Shown piece after piece: positions 15,449 through 24,883 of a stretch of DNA of 36,573 bases (its first letter is position 1; every line of letters begins with the position of its first letter). The notes beneath the pieces are model-generated. The model ran no database searches and was not told the origin of the DNA. It worked only from the letters and a program-made list of their open reading frames with translations. This stretch comes from an uncultured Duganella sp. (GTDB taxonomy: Bacteria; Pseudomonadota; Gammaproteobacteria; Burkholderiales; Burkholderiaceae), in NCBI GenBank assembly GCA_946482635.1, contig CAMLSG010000020.1:1-36573 (forward strand), read 5' to 3'. The position numbers were made by a program, and so were the translations under genes.

Positions 15449-16558
15449 ATGACGAAGAACAAAAACGGCGCCGCGCCGGTCTTGCAGCGGCCACCTGCCG
15501 AAATCCTCCATGCGCAGGAATTGCAGCGCCTGCGCGAGCACGATAACGGACCGCGCCCGCCAGGCTGGGCGCTCAGCCTGACCGCAGCGCGCAAATTCAT
15601 CCTGGGCGACGCCGAGCTGGGCGTGGAGCGCAAGATCGTGGCGCCAGCCGCATCGATCGAACGCATGCTGGTCACGCTGGCGACGGGCCGCGGACTGATG
15701 CTGGTGGGCGAGCCGGGCACGGCGAAGTCCCTGCTGTCCGAATTGCTGGCAACGGCGATCAGCGGCAAGTCGACCCTGACCATCCAGGGTGGCGCCTCGA
15801 TCACCGAAGACCAGATCAAGTATTCCTGGAACTACGCCTTGCTGATCAACGAAGGCCCGAGCCCGCGTGCGCTGGTGCCGGCGCCGCTGTACCAGGGCAT
15901 GCGCGACGGCCAGGTTGTACGTTTTGAAGAAATCACGCGCGCACCGCTGGAAGTGCAGGACTGCCTGCTCGGCATGCTGTCGGACCGCGTCATGAGCGTG
16001 CCCGAGCTGGCTGGCGAAGACGGCATGCTGTATGCGCGCGACGGCTTCAATATCATCGCTACCGCCAACACGCGCGACCGCGGCGTGAACGAAATGAGCG
16101 CCGCGCTCAAGCGCCGTTTCGATTTCGAGACCGTGTTCCCTATCCTCGATTTCGACCACGAGCTGGCGCTGGTGCAGCAAGCCTCCGCGCGCCTGTTGGA
16201 AAAGAGCGCGATTCCGCGCAGCTTGCCGCAGCCGGTACTGGAGCTGCTGGTCACCACTTTCCGCGACCTGCGCGGCGCCACGCAGCAGCATGGCGGCGAC
16301 CAGGCCATGGACCGGCTCACCGCCGTGATGTCGACGGCGGAAGCGGTCAACGTGGCCCATGCGGTCGGCGTGCGCGCCTGGTTCCTCGAGCAGCGTGAAG
16401 GCAGCCCGGCCGACCTGGTGGACTGCATCGCCGGCACCGTGGTCAAGGACAATGCCGACGACCGCGCCAAGCTGCGCCGCTACTTCGAGCAGAAAGTCGC
16501 GAAGAAGGACGGCCCGCACTGGCAGGCTTATTTCGCCGCGCGCCATCGCTTGCCGTGA
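15449..16558 (+). CDS. YehL-type MoxR AAA+ ATPase
   Basis: A 369-aa MoxR-clade AAA+ ATPase, an ATP-driven chaperone-like remodeller that usually works with a VWA protein. Visible motifs: Walker A GEPGTAKS (87-94), a Walker B position reading VVRFEEI (156-162, with E160-E161 where most MoxR proteins have Asp-Glu), sensor 1 in IIATANTRDRGV (about 202-213), and the arginine-rich ALKRRFDFE (219-227). Length and order of neighbours match E. coli YehL (followed by YehM, YehP, YehQ). The stop codon overlaps the GTG start of the next gene. The ATG lies 4 bp after the third DUF4132 gene and has no strong ribosome binding site, suggesting translational coupling. Confidence 0.93.
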   Translation: MTKNKNGAAPVLQRPPAEILHAQELQRLREHDNGPRPPGWALSLTAARKFILGDAELGVERKIVAPAASIERMLVTLATGRGLMLVGEPGTAKSLLSELLATAISGKSTLTIQGGASITEDQIKYSWNYALLINEGPSPRALVPAPLYQGMRDGQVVRFEEITRAPLEVQDCLLGMLSDRVMSVPELAGEDGMLYARDGFNIIATANTRDRGVNEMSAALKRRFDFETVFPILDFDHELALVQQASARLLEKSAIPRSLPQPVLELLVTTFRDLRGATQQHGGDQAMDRLTAVMSTAEAVNVAHAVGVRAWFLEQREGSPADLVDCIAGTVVKDNADDRAKLRRYFEQKVAKKDGPHWQAYFAARHRLP

Positions 16559-18903
16559 CCGAGCCAGTCATTCTCGGCGTGCGCCATCACAGCCCCGCTT
16601 GCGCGCGGCTGGTGGCGCAGAAGATCCGCAGCCTGCGTCCGGCCCATGTGCTGATCGAAGGGCCGGCCGATTTCAACGACAAGCTGGACCAGCTCTGCCT
16701 GCCGCACAAGCTGCCGCTGGCGATCTACAGCTTCCTGTCGTCGGAGCAAGGGCACCGCGCGTCCTGGTCGCCGTTCGCGGAGCATTCGCCGGAATGGCAG
16801 GCGCTGGCCGTCGGCCGCGAAGTGGGCGCGCAAGTGCGTTTCATCGACCTGCCTGCATGGGACGACGCTTTTGCCGAAGTCCTTAACCGCTATGCCGACG
16901 TGAGCGATGCGGCCGAGGCCGAGCGCGCGGCTTCCTACGAGGATGCCCTGCGCGAAAAGCTGTCGGTCGATAACCGGGACGCGCTGTGGGACACGCTGTT
17001 CGAACAACAGGATTCGGCGCAGTTGCTGGAGCAGAGCCTGGCGGTCCATTTCGAGCACCTGCGCAATGACGACGCCGGCTCGCTCGGCAACCAGGCCCGC
17101 GAGCGCATGATGGCGCGCTGGATCGCGTGGGCGATGGCGCGCGGCGATGGCCCGGTGCTGGTAGTCTGCGGCGGCTACCATGCGCCTGCGCTGCAGCGCG
17201 GCTGGCGCAGCGAAGACGGCGCCCTGCCGCCGGAGCTGCCGCTGCCGGACGATGCCGGCGGCACGGCGCGCTACGGCTCCTACCTGGTGCCATATACCTT
17301 CAAGCGGCTCGACTCCTTCACCGGCTATGCCTCGGGCATGCCTTCCCCCATGTTTTACCAGCTGGCGTGGGAAAAGGGCATGCACGGCGCCGGGATTGCA
17401 ATCCTCGAGCGCGTGGTGGAGCGCCTGCGCGGCAAGAAGTTGCGCGCATCCACCGCCGACCTGATTGCGGTGCACACGCGTGCCGATGCCCTGGCGCGCC
17501 TGCGCGGCCATGCATTGCCTTCGCGCTGCGACTGGCTCGACGCGCTGGCCGGCGCCCTGGTCAAGGAGGCGATGGATGCGCCGCTGCCGTGGACCTATCG
17601 GGGCCCCCTGCGCTACGGCACCGACCCGATCCTGGTCGAAGTCATGGACGTGCTGGCCGGAGACACCGCCGGCCAACTGGCGCCCGGCACGCCGCAGCCG
17701 CCGCTGGTGCTCGCGGTGGAGACGGAACTGGCGTCCAGGGGCATAGCGATTCCCTCCGATTTGGCGCTCGACCTGCTCAAGCCGGCCGATCGCGCCAAAA
17801 GCCGCGTGCTGCATCGCCTTCTGCTGCTGGAAATTCCTGGCATCGTGCGGCGCGCGGGCCCGAGCCTTGCGCTGGCCGGCGAGCGGCGCGAGGAATGGTC
17901 GCTGCGCGCGCCCCTGGAACAGCGTGCCGCGCTGATTGAAGCGGCGGCCTACGGCGCATCGCTGGAGGATGCCGCGCGCATGAAGCTGGAAGAGGTCTTG
18001 CGCGCGGCGGGACACGCCAACGGCGAAAGCCGGTTTGCAAAGCTGGCCGATGCCTTGAACCGCGCCGCCTTTGCCGGCCTGTCCAGCATGAGCGACAGCA
18101 TCCTGGCCGAACTCGAGGTGGCAGTGGGCGGCGAGCCGCGCTTCGAAGCCTTCGGCACCGCGCTGCCCGTCCTGCATTCCCTGCTGCGTCACGGCGAGGC
18201 CCTCGACATGGCCGGTGCGCCGGTCCTGCGCACCGTGGTCACCGCCGCCTTCGACCGTGCACTGTGGCTGCTGGAGGCCATGGGCCCTGTCGCGCCCGCC
18301 GATCTTGCGCCACACGTCCAGGGCTTCCTTGCGCTGCGCCAGGTGGCGCGCGATGCGCTGGCAGGCGAGGAGGCAACGCAACTGCCGGTCGAGCCAAACC
18401 GCGCGCTGGCCGTATGGCAGCGCAAGCTTGCCGATGTGCGGGCCGCTCCGGTCAGCCGCGGCGCCGCGCTGGGTGGACTGGTCAGCCTGCAGGCGGGCCG
18501 GCAGGCCGCAGGGGGCGACGCCATCGGACAGGCGCTGGCCCTGCTCGGCGAGCTGCCGCCATCCCAGCTTGGCGACGCCCTCACCGGCATGCTGGCGCTG
18601 GCGCGCGATGAGCTGGTGCAGGAAGCCCATTTCGTTGAAGGACTCGACGCCATGGTGACGGCCCTCGATGACCATGAGTTCGTGCTGGCGCTGCCGGCCA
18701 TGCGCAATGCCTTCGGCTGGCTGCCGCCGCAGGAAAGGGGAACCCTGGCCGACGCAGTCCTGGCGCTGCACGATGCCGGCCACCTGCCGCGCCGCACGCT
18801 GACTGCCCGCTTCGCCGGCGCCGAAGCGGAAGACCTGGCCAGGGCGGCGCTGCTGGAACAGACCGCGTTGCGCAAGCTGGCCTCCTGGGGATTGACCTTA
18901 TGA
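16555..18903 (+). CDS. DUF5682 protein (YehM-like)
   Basis: A 782-aa protein of the DUF5682 family, starting with GTG in a GTGA overlap with the ATPase stop. The N-terminal half has ILGVRHHSPAC (6-16), HVLIEGPADF (31-40), RERMM (182-186) and VLVVCGGYHAPAL (201-213). This spacing of an early His motif, an EGP strand, an R-E-R-M helix and a late GG-H motif recalls the TraB/TIKI and EreA hydrolase superfamily. That link is my inference and would make H11, H12, E35 and H209 candidate active-site residues. The C-terminal half is helical, Ala/Leu-rich and unassigned. No signal peptide. The gene order ATPase, DUF5682, VWA, SWIM is the same as in E. coli yehLMPQ. Confidence 0.9.
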   Translation: MTEPVILGVRHHSPACARLVAQKIRSLRPAHVLIEGPADFNDKLDQLCLPHKLPLAIYSFLSSEQGHRASWSPFAEHSPEWQALAVGREVGAQVRFIDLPAWDDAFAEVLNRYADVSDAAEAERAASYEDALREKLSVDNRDALWDTLFEQQDSAQLLEQSLAVHFEHLRNDDAGSLGNQARERMMARWIAWAMARGDGPVLVVCGGYHAPALQRGWRSEDGALPPELPLPDDAGGTARYGSYLVPYTFKRLDSFTGYASGMPSPMFYQLAWEKGMHGAGIAILERVVERLRGKKLRASTADLIAVHTRADALARLRGHALPSRCDWLDALAGALVKEAMDAPLPWTYRGPLRYGTDPILVEVMDVLAGDTAGQLAPGTPQPPLVLAVETELASRGIAIPSDLALDLLKPADRAKSRVLHRLLLLEIPGIVRRAGPSLALAGERREEWSLRAPLEQRAALIEAAAYGASLEDAARMKLEEVLRAAGHANGESRFAKLADALNRAAFAGLSSMSDSILAELEVAVGGEPRFEAFGTALPVLHSLLRHGEALDMAGAPVLRTVVTAAFDRALWLLEAMGPVAPADLAPHVQGFLALRQVARDALAGEEATQLPVEPNRALAVWQRKLADVRAAPVSRGAALGGLVSLQAGRQAAGGDAIGQALALLGELPPSQLGDALTGMLALARDELVQEAHFVEGLDAMVTALDDHEFVLALPAMRNAFGWLPPQERGTLADAVLALHDAGHLPRRTLTARFAGAEAEDLARAALLEQTALRKLASWGLTL

Positions 18904-20024
18904 CTTTGAAAATTCCTGACGCGCTGACACGCTGGCGGCTGTTGCTTGGCGAGGCCGGACAGCCGGCCCTGGGCGGCCTGTCCGGCGAGGCACTGGCCGC
19001 CGACACGGCGCTGGCCTGGCTGTATGGACGCGACGCCGATGCCATCGCGCGCGGCGAGCGTGGCGCCGGCCTGGAGCCGTCGCAGCTTTCCACCCCGGAT
19101 TGGATCAACACGATTCATGAACTGTTCCCCAAGGAAGTGATCGAACGGCTGGAGAGTGACGCCGTCGAGCTTTACGGCATCGATGAAGTCGTCACCAACC
19201 TCGAAGTGCTGGAACGGATCGAACCATCCGAGTCCCTGCTGCGCGCCGTACTGCACACCAAGCACCTGATGAATCCAGACGTACTGGCTGCCGCGCGCAG
19301 GCTGGTGGCGGAGGTGGTGCGCCAGATCATGGAAAAGCTGTCGACCGAGGTGCGGCAGGCATTTTCCGGCGCGCGCGACCGGCGCCGCCGCTCCATGCTG
19401 AAGGTGGCGCGCAACTTCGACTTCAAGCGCACGGTACAGGGCAACCTGCACCGCTGGGACCCGCAGCGCGGCAAGCTGTTCCTCGAGACGCCGATCTTCA
19501 TGAGCCGCGTGCGGCGCCACATGGAACGCTGGGATATCTGCCTGCTGATCGACCAGAGCGGATCGATGGTGGACTCGGTGATCCATTCCGCCGTCATGGC
19601 CGCATGCCTGTGGAACCTGCCCGGCATGCGCACCCGCCTGGTCGCCTTTGACACGCAGGTGGTCGACCTGAGCTCGGACGTATCCGACCCGGTCGAGCTG
19701 CTGATGAAGGTGCAACTGGGCGGCGGCACCGATATCGCCAAGGCGGTCGGCTACGCGCAGTCGCTGGTCGAAAATCCCCAGCGCACGGTGGTGGTGCTGG
19801 TCAGCGACTTTTACGAAGGCGGCGATTCGCGCGAACTGGTGCGCCGTACCAGGACTCTGGTGCAATCGGGCGTGACTGTGCTCGGCCTGGCCGCACTGGA
19901 TTCGAGCGCCAATCCTGCCTACGACAAGGAAATGGCGGCGCGGCTGGTGCGCGAAGGCGCGCACGTTGGCGCAATGACGCCCGGACAGCTGGCGGCCTGG
20001 CTGGCTGAAAAGGTGCGCGGATGA
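18900..20024 (+). CDS. VWA-domain protein (YehP-like), partner of the MoxR ATPase
   Basis: A 374-aa protein with a helical N-terminal half (about 1-200) and a C-terminal von Willebrand factor A domain. The MIDAS metal site is intact: DQSGS (D218 to S222), T277 in GGGTD and D303 in VSDF. VWA proteins next to MoxR ATPases act as adaptors that bring the ATPase to its targets; the best studied cases are RavA-ViaA and CbbQ-CbbO. There is no signal peptide or membrane segment, so the complex should be cytoplasmic. ATGA overlaps occur at both ends, with DUF5682 upstream and the SWIM gene downstream, which indicates roughly coupled synthesis of the module. Confidence 0.93.
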   Translation: MTLKIPDALTRWRLLLGEAGQPALGGLSGEALAADTALAWLYGRDADAIARGERGAGLEPSQLSTPDWINTIHELFPKEVIERLESDAVELYGIDEVVTNLEVLERIEPSESLLRAVLHTKHLMNPDVLAAARRLVAEVVRQIMEKLSTEVRQAFSGARDRRRRSMLKVARNFDFKRTVQGNLHRWDPQRGKLFLETPIFMSRVRRHMERWDICLLIDQSGSMVDSVIHSAVMAACLWNLPGMRTRLVAFDTQVVDLSSDVSDPVELLMKVQLGGGTDIAKAVGYAQSLVENPQRTVVVLVSDFYEGGDSRELVRRTRTLVQSGVTVLGLAALDSSANPAYDKEMAARLVREGAHVGAMTPGQLAAWLAEKVRG

Positions 20025-22063
20025 ACGCTCGCCGAACCGACCTGCTGGAACTCACGCCGGAGGCGATGATTGCGCTGGCCAATGCCGGTTTCGTCAAGCG
20101 CGCGCAGAAGGATGTCGCCGAAGGCAACCTGCCAACGCTGGAGGAACTTGAAGACGGCACCATCCGCGCCACCTATGCGGACGGCCAGTGCACGGTGCTG
20201 GGTCCCAACAGCACCCTGCGCGACGCCAGCTGCACCTGCCCGGCCAGCGGCTTGTGCCGCCACCGGGTCACCCTGGTATTCGCCTACCAGGCGCAGGCTG
20301 GCAGCGCTGCAGCCGAGGAGGATTCCGGACCGTGGTCGCCGTCCAATTTCGCGGCCACCATCGAGCAAAGCGTTCCCGCTGCAACGCTCGCCCAGGCGGA
20401 AAAGCTGGCGGCCGCGCAGCCGGTGGTCAAGCTGATTGCCTGGCAGGACGCGGCGCCGGTCCCGAGCGCGCGCCTGCCCATGTGCAATGTGCGCTTCTTC
20501 TCGCGCAGCAGCATTACGCATGCGCGCTGCGACTGCAAGGAAGGCAGCGGCTGCGCGCATATCGTGCTGGCGGTATGGGCTTTCGAGCAGGCGGAATTGA
20601 GGTCATCCGGATTCGCCGAGGCGACTGTCACCCTCGATCACCCGAAGGCGGCTGAAGGAGCACCGGCAGCGCGTCTGTTCGATTCGGAAGCGGCAGCGAC
20701 CCTGCAGGACCGCCTGGACGCCCTGGTGCTCCAGGTATGGCTCGATGGCTCCAGCCAGCCGATGCTGGCCCTGGAGGCGCGCTTCGCGGAGGTTCGCGCG
20801 CTGGCCGGGCAACTGGGCTGGTCCTGGATCGGCGAATCCATCGACGGCATCAAGGACCTGATCGCTGCGCAGCACGCGCGCTCCAGCCGTTTCGAACCGA
20901 AGATGCTGCTGTCATCGCTGGCTGCACTGCATGGCCGCCTGTCCGCAGCAGTGCTGGCCGATAGCCAGGCCGCAGCGGGACAACTGCCGGAAGTGCCGGC
21001 CAGCCAGTTGCTCGGCATCGGCGTCAAGGGCGAAGTGGCGCTGGACCATCTGCGCCTGGTGTCGCTGGGGGCGCAGTTCTGGGCCGACGATGAGGCAGAG
21101 GGCGCGCGGCTGGTGTTTGCCGATCCCGATACGCTGGCAGTGACGGTGATCGACCGCAGCTGGCCCAAGCCGAAAGCCGGGGAAGCCGGCATCGCCATCA
21201 AGGCGCGCCGGATTGCCGGCCAGCCGGTCGAAAAGCTGGCGGCCAGCCAGGTAGTCACCAATGGCGCCCGGCGCCGCGCCAACGGGGCGCTGGAGATTGC
21301 GGCGGGCGCGCGCCAGAGCAATGTGTTGCCCATGTCGCCAAAGTCCTGGAACGATCTTGGGGCTCCGCTCTGGCAGGCCTCGGCCCCGGCGTTGCGCGAC
21401 TACCTGCTGAATGCCGCACCGGACTTCGCCCGTCCGCTGCAGGCGATCGAACATTTGCATGTCCTGCCGGTCGCGCAAGTCGCCGACTGGGAGTGGAACG
21501 CTGCGCGCCAGACCTTCTGCGCCGTGGTCCAGGTTGGCCCGCGCACGGAAGAAATCGAGCCTGAACACTGCGTGCTGCTGCGCAAACACCATAACGCGGC
21601 AGCGCCGCACGCCATCGATGCCCTGGCCAGTGTACTGGCCGGCGATTTCGGTGCGCCGCTTGCCGTTTCGGGCACGGTCACGCTTGAAGCAGGGCAGGTG
21701 GTCGTCGAGCCTTACGCGATCCTGGCCGAACAGCGCGCCGTGGTGCTCGAAGTGGAATCGGCAGGACCGCGCCAGTTGCCGTCCGGCGGCGCGTTGCAGG
21801 AACCGGCTTTGCTGGTCGAGCTGATCGAGCAGGTGCAGTCATTGCTTGGCCGGTGGATGCGGCAAGGCTTGCGCCACCAGGCCGCCGGAGCCTTGCAGGA
21901 GGCTGCGGAACTTGCTGCAACCCTGGAGCGCTGCGGCCTTTCCGCCGCAGCCGGACTGCTGCGCGAAGTCATGGCCCTGATGCAGTCGCCGGACAAGCAG
22001 CCATTGCCCGCCCGGCTGGCAATGCTTTACCTTTTACTCGCCGAAGTCGCACGTTCGGCTTGA
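20021..22063 (+). CDS. SWIM zinc-finger protein with two SWIM motifs (YehQ-like)
   Basis: A 680-aa protein. The N-terminal part has two CxC-x5-CxH motifs: C71, C73, C79, H81 and C170, C172, C178, H180. Each is the SWIM signature, a zinc-binding element used for DNA or protein contacts. The rest is an Ala/Leu-rich region without a recognised domain; it ends in a helical segment. E. coli YehQ is the counterpart by order and type. The ATG overlaps the VWA stop. The role in the MoxR/VWA module is unknown; substrate or nucleic acid recognition is an inference from the SWIM fingers. Confidence 0.92.
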   Translation: MNARRTDLLELTPEAMIALANAGFVKRAQKDVAEGNLPTLEELEDGTIRATYADGQCTVLGPNSTLRDASCTCPASGLCRHRVTLVFAYQAQAGSAAAEEDSGPWSPSNFAATIEQSVPAATLAQAEKLAAAQPVVKLIAWQDAAPVPSARLPMCNVRFFSRSSITHARCDCKEGSGCAHIVLAVWAFEQAELRSSGFAEATVTLDHPKAAEGAPAARLFDSEAAATLQDRLDALVLQVWLDGSSQPMLALEARFAEVRALAGQLGWSWIGESIDGIKDLIAAQHARSSRFEPKMLLSSLAALHGRLSAAVLADSQAAAGQLPEVPASQLLGIGVKGEVALDHLRLVSLGAQFWADDEAEGARLVFADPDTLAVTVIDRSWPKPKAGEAGIAIKARRIAGQPVEKLAASQVVTNGARRRANGALEIAAGARQSNVLPMSPKSWNDLGAPLWQASAPALRDYLLNAAPDFARPLQAIEHLHVLPVAQVADWEWNAARQTFCAVVQVGPRTEEIEPEHCVLLRKHHNAAAPHAIDALASVLAGDFGAPLAVSGTVTLEAGQVVVEPYAILAEQRAVVLEVESAGPRQLPSGGALQEPALLVELIEQVQSLLGRWMRQGLRHQAAGALQEAAELAATLERCGLSAAAGLLREVMALMQSPDKQPLPARLAMLYLLLAEVARSA

Positions 22064-22078
22064 AACCCTGGAGTTACC

Positions 22079-24883
22079 TTGGCTCGTCAACCTAAAGAGA
22101 ACCCGTTGCTGGCTGTGCCGGACGGCACAGTAAACTGGATCAAAGCCATGCAGGAAGCACTGACTGCGTTTGGCAGCGGCCCAGGCACCTTCCAGCCCGG
22201 CGCCAGCTTTGACGTCCACCACGCGCAGCACAAGCAGTTCATGCGTTGGCACGATATCGGCGTGCCGGCAGCCTGCTACTTGCTCGATTTGCATGGCGTG
22301 GATGCCTTGCCGCTGTTCCTTGAATGGTCTGCTGCCAGGCATTGTCCGGCGCTGGTGCAAACCGCGCTGGTGAACATCCACAGCGAGCAGGCCGTCGATG
22401 CGCTGATCGAGCGCCGCGCGGATATGGATTTCCGTCCGCTGCTGTTGCGGCAGGCGAAGAAATGGCCGATTTTCGTGCTGGGCAAGCTGCTGGACCTGAA
22501 TCCCGCGAAACGGCATGCTGCCGCCTTCCTGATCCAGGAGATCCTCGACAAGGACCCGCGTTATTTGCCGCTGTTGCGGGAGCAAGCCAACGAAGCGCGC
22601 CTGGGCACCCTGGAGCGCCTGCTTTCTCTTGCGGACGTGGCGGAGGAAGCGGAAGAGTCGGAACTTCCCCAGGTACTGCGTGAACTGCCGTGGATGAATC
22701 GCGAACCTTCGCGCATCCCTACACTGGCGCTGAATATCATCCATGACGCGCCTCGAATCGACTGGTCGAAATGGAAAGGTCCCAAGGACCCATTGCTGGA
22801 GCTGGAGGAACTACGAACAAAGTTCGAAAACCCTTTCTATACGAGCATGCTTCCGGCGGAATCTGAATCGTGGAGCGTGGTGCGCAAGGCGCTGTCGCGA
22901 TTGCCGAAAGCTGACGCTATCGAGCGTGCCATAGAGACTGAGACGGTAGGCAAAGAGGACATCACTGATATTTATGTTCCGAGCTGGCAACAGGCGGTTT
23001 GCCTGGCCCAATTGCCGAGGAAGCTTGCTGCATCGATCTTTTCCCACGGATGCTCATCTGACCATGCAGAAATCATGTTTGCCTGGCTAGGCCCGGATAG
23101 CTTGCCTTCCTTCCTACGCATCTTTCCAAAGGCATCAGTCAGTTCAATGAGGCTGGCTGAATGTTTTGAATGGGACGAACTAGCGGTGTATGTTGCGAAG
23201 GGATTCTATGCAGTCTCCTGGAACAAGTCCCTTACCGGCCAGTGGCTGCTTAGCTATCCAGCTGCTGCGGCGCGCGGGTTGCTGCCCGCTGCATTTGGCG
23301 AAGACCCGGAGCTGCGCTTTGTCGCCCACTATGCCTTGCACCATATGTTCAAGCATGGCAAGGAGGCCGCCATGTTCGAACAGGCGGAGCGTTATGGAAC
23401 TGCGGCAGTGGAAGCACTGCGCCTGCTGTCGAAGGAACCGCCGCAGGAAGCTTTGCCTGAAAAACTGCCGGCGCCGCTCAAAGGCCTGCATGTCCCGGGC
23501 CTTCCGCGGCTATACCTGAAGGACAGCGGCAAGGCACTCCCTCTCGAGCAGGTGCAGCACGTCCTGACCATGATGGCGCTTTGCAAGCAGAACCTCCCGT
23601 TCAGCGGCTTCCTCGCTTTGCAGGAAGCGCTGACGCCGGAATCCCTCGCGAAGTTTGGGCAGGCTCTGTTCGAATGGTGGCGCAGCAGCGACCAGCCATC
23701 CAAAGGAGCCTGGATCTTCTGGTTGCAGGCCTTCGTCGGCAACGATGAAACTGCGCGTCAATTGAATGTCGCCCTGAAGCAGTGGCGTGCGGCCCTGTCG
23801 CGCGTGCGTGCTTACGAAGCGATGGAAATGCTGGTCCAGATCGGGTCCGACGTCGCCCTGATGTACCTGCACCAGTTGAGCGAGCAAACACGCTATAACG
23901 ATTTGCAGGAGCGATCGAGCGCGATGATTGTGCGGATTGCGGAGCAGCGAGGCCTCAGCATGGAACAGCTGGCCGACCGCACAGTACCGGACCTTGGCCT
24001 GAACGAGCATGGCCGCCTGGTGCTCGATTTCGGCCCGCGCTCGTTCCAGGTACGCTTTGACGAACAGCTGGCGCCATATATTTGCGACAGCGATGGCAAG
24101 CGCCTCAAGGACCTGCCCAAGCCAAACAGCAAGGATGACGAAGCCGTAGCCAAGGCGTCTGTGCAGCAGTACAAAGACCTCAAGAAGCAGGCCAAGATCG
24201 TTGCCAGCGCTCAGGTCAAGCGCCTGGAAGCAGCCATGTGCGAACAAAGGCGCTGGACACTTGAAGAATTCGAGGCGCTGCTGGTGCGCCATCCCCTGTT
24301 GCGGAACCTGGCTTTGCGCCTGGCATGGGGCAACTACGATGCGGATGGCCGCCTCACTACCCTGTTCCGTGTCGCGGAAGACCTGAGCTACACCGATGCC
24401 GGCGACAACATGGTGCTGTTGCCGGACGATGCGAGCATCGGCATACCGCACCGGCTGGAACTGGCGGACGCCGATGTCGTCGCGTTCGGCCAACTGTTCG
24501 CCGATTACGAATTGCTGCAGCCCTTCGAACAATTGAGCCGCACAACCTACCAGATTGACGAAGCTGCGCTGGACGGCAAGACCCTGCCGGAATGGTGCGA
24601 CCGCATCGTCACTACCGGCGCCCTGCTGGGTCTTGAGGGGCGTGGCTGGACGCGCGAGCAAGGCGAGAGTGGCAGTATCGGCGGCTTTTCGAAGACGCTG
24701 GGCGGCGAACGGACTGTCACCCTCTGCTTCTATGGCGAATGGTATGTGTACGGGCAGACGGACCCTGCCTCCACCAACACGATTACCCAATGTGTGCTGC
24801 AGGGGGCAGTGTGGCGTTCACTTTCCCCGTTGATCCGGAGCGAGATCCAGCGGGATCTCAATCAAATGAACTGGACCCAATGA
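22079..24883 (+). CDS. DUF4132 protein (paralogue 4, short and divergent)
   Basis: A 934-aa member of the same family with a different N-terminus: no WGR, no PSRRFPKP motif, and only a vestigial PWM at the mid-protein site (ELPWMNRE). The conserved C-terminal block is clear: ALTPESLAKFGQ, DFGPRSFQVRFDE, MCEQRRW and LFADYELLQPFEQLSRTTY. TTG is the likely start: GGAG ends five bases upstream, while the first in-frame ATG (22148) has no comparable site. The stretch about 22830-23230 is clearly less GC-rich than its surroundings. The stop overlaps the next start (ATGA at 24880-24883). It lies downstream of the ATPase module rather than with the tandem trio, so it may have a distinct role. Confidence 0.88.
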   Translation: MARQPKENPLLAVPDGTVNWIKAMQEALTAFGSGPGTFQPGASFDVHHAQHKQFMRWHDIGVPAACYLLDLHGVDALPLFLEWSAARHCPALVQTALVNIHSEQAVDALIERRADMDFRPLLLRQAKKWPIFVLGKLLDLNPAKRHAAAFLIQEILDKDPRYLPLLREQANEARLGTLERLLSLADVAEEAEESELPQVLRELPWMNREPSRIPTLALNIIHDAPRIDWSKWKGPKDPLLELEELRTKFENPFYTSMLPAESESWSVVRKALSRLPKADAIERAIETETVGKEDITDIYVPSWQQAVCLAQLPRKLAASIFSHGCSSDHAEIMFAWLGPDSLPSFLRIFPKASVSSMRLAECFEWDELAVYVAKGFYAVSWNKSLTGQWLLSYPAAAARGLLPAAFGEDPELRFVAHYALHHMFKHGKEAAMFEQAERYGTAAVEALRLLSKEPPQEALPEKLPAPLKGLHVPGLPRLYLKDSGKALPLEQVQHVLTMMALCKQNLPFSGFLALQEALTPESLAKFGQALFEWWRSSDQPSKGAWIFWLQAFVGNDETARQLNVALKQWRAALSRVRAYEAMEMLVQIGSDVALMYLHQLSEQTRYNDLQERSSAMIVRIAEQRGLSMEQLADRTVPDLGLNEHGRLVLDFGPRSFQVRFDEQLAPYICDSDGKRLKDLPKPNSKDDEAVAKASVQQYKDLKKQAKIVASAQVKRLEAAMCEQRRWTLEEFEALLVRHPLLRNLALRLAWGNYDADGRLTTLFRVAEDLSYTDAGDNMVLLPDDASIGIPHRLELADADVVAFGQLFADYELLQPFEQLSRTTYQIDEAALDGKTLPEWCDRIVTTGALLGLEGRGWTREQGESGSIGGFSKTLGGERTVTLCFYGEWYVYGQTDPASTNTITQCVLQGAVWRSLSPLIRSEIQRDLNQMNWTQ

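Noticed and set aside
16528..18783. Open frame of 751 codons on the minus strand
   Set aside because: Antisense shadow of the DUF5682 gene; Gln/Arg/His-rich translation with no domain or ribosome binding site.
24739..24879. Earlier start for the membrane-hairpin protein
   Set aside because: It would overlap 145 bp of the DUF4132 C-terminus; the ATGA overlap at 24880 matches the other junctions in the block.
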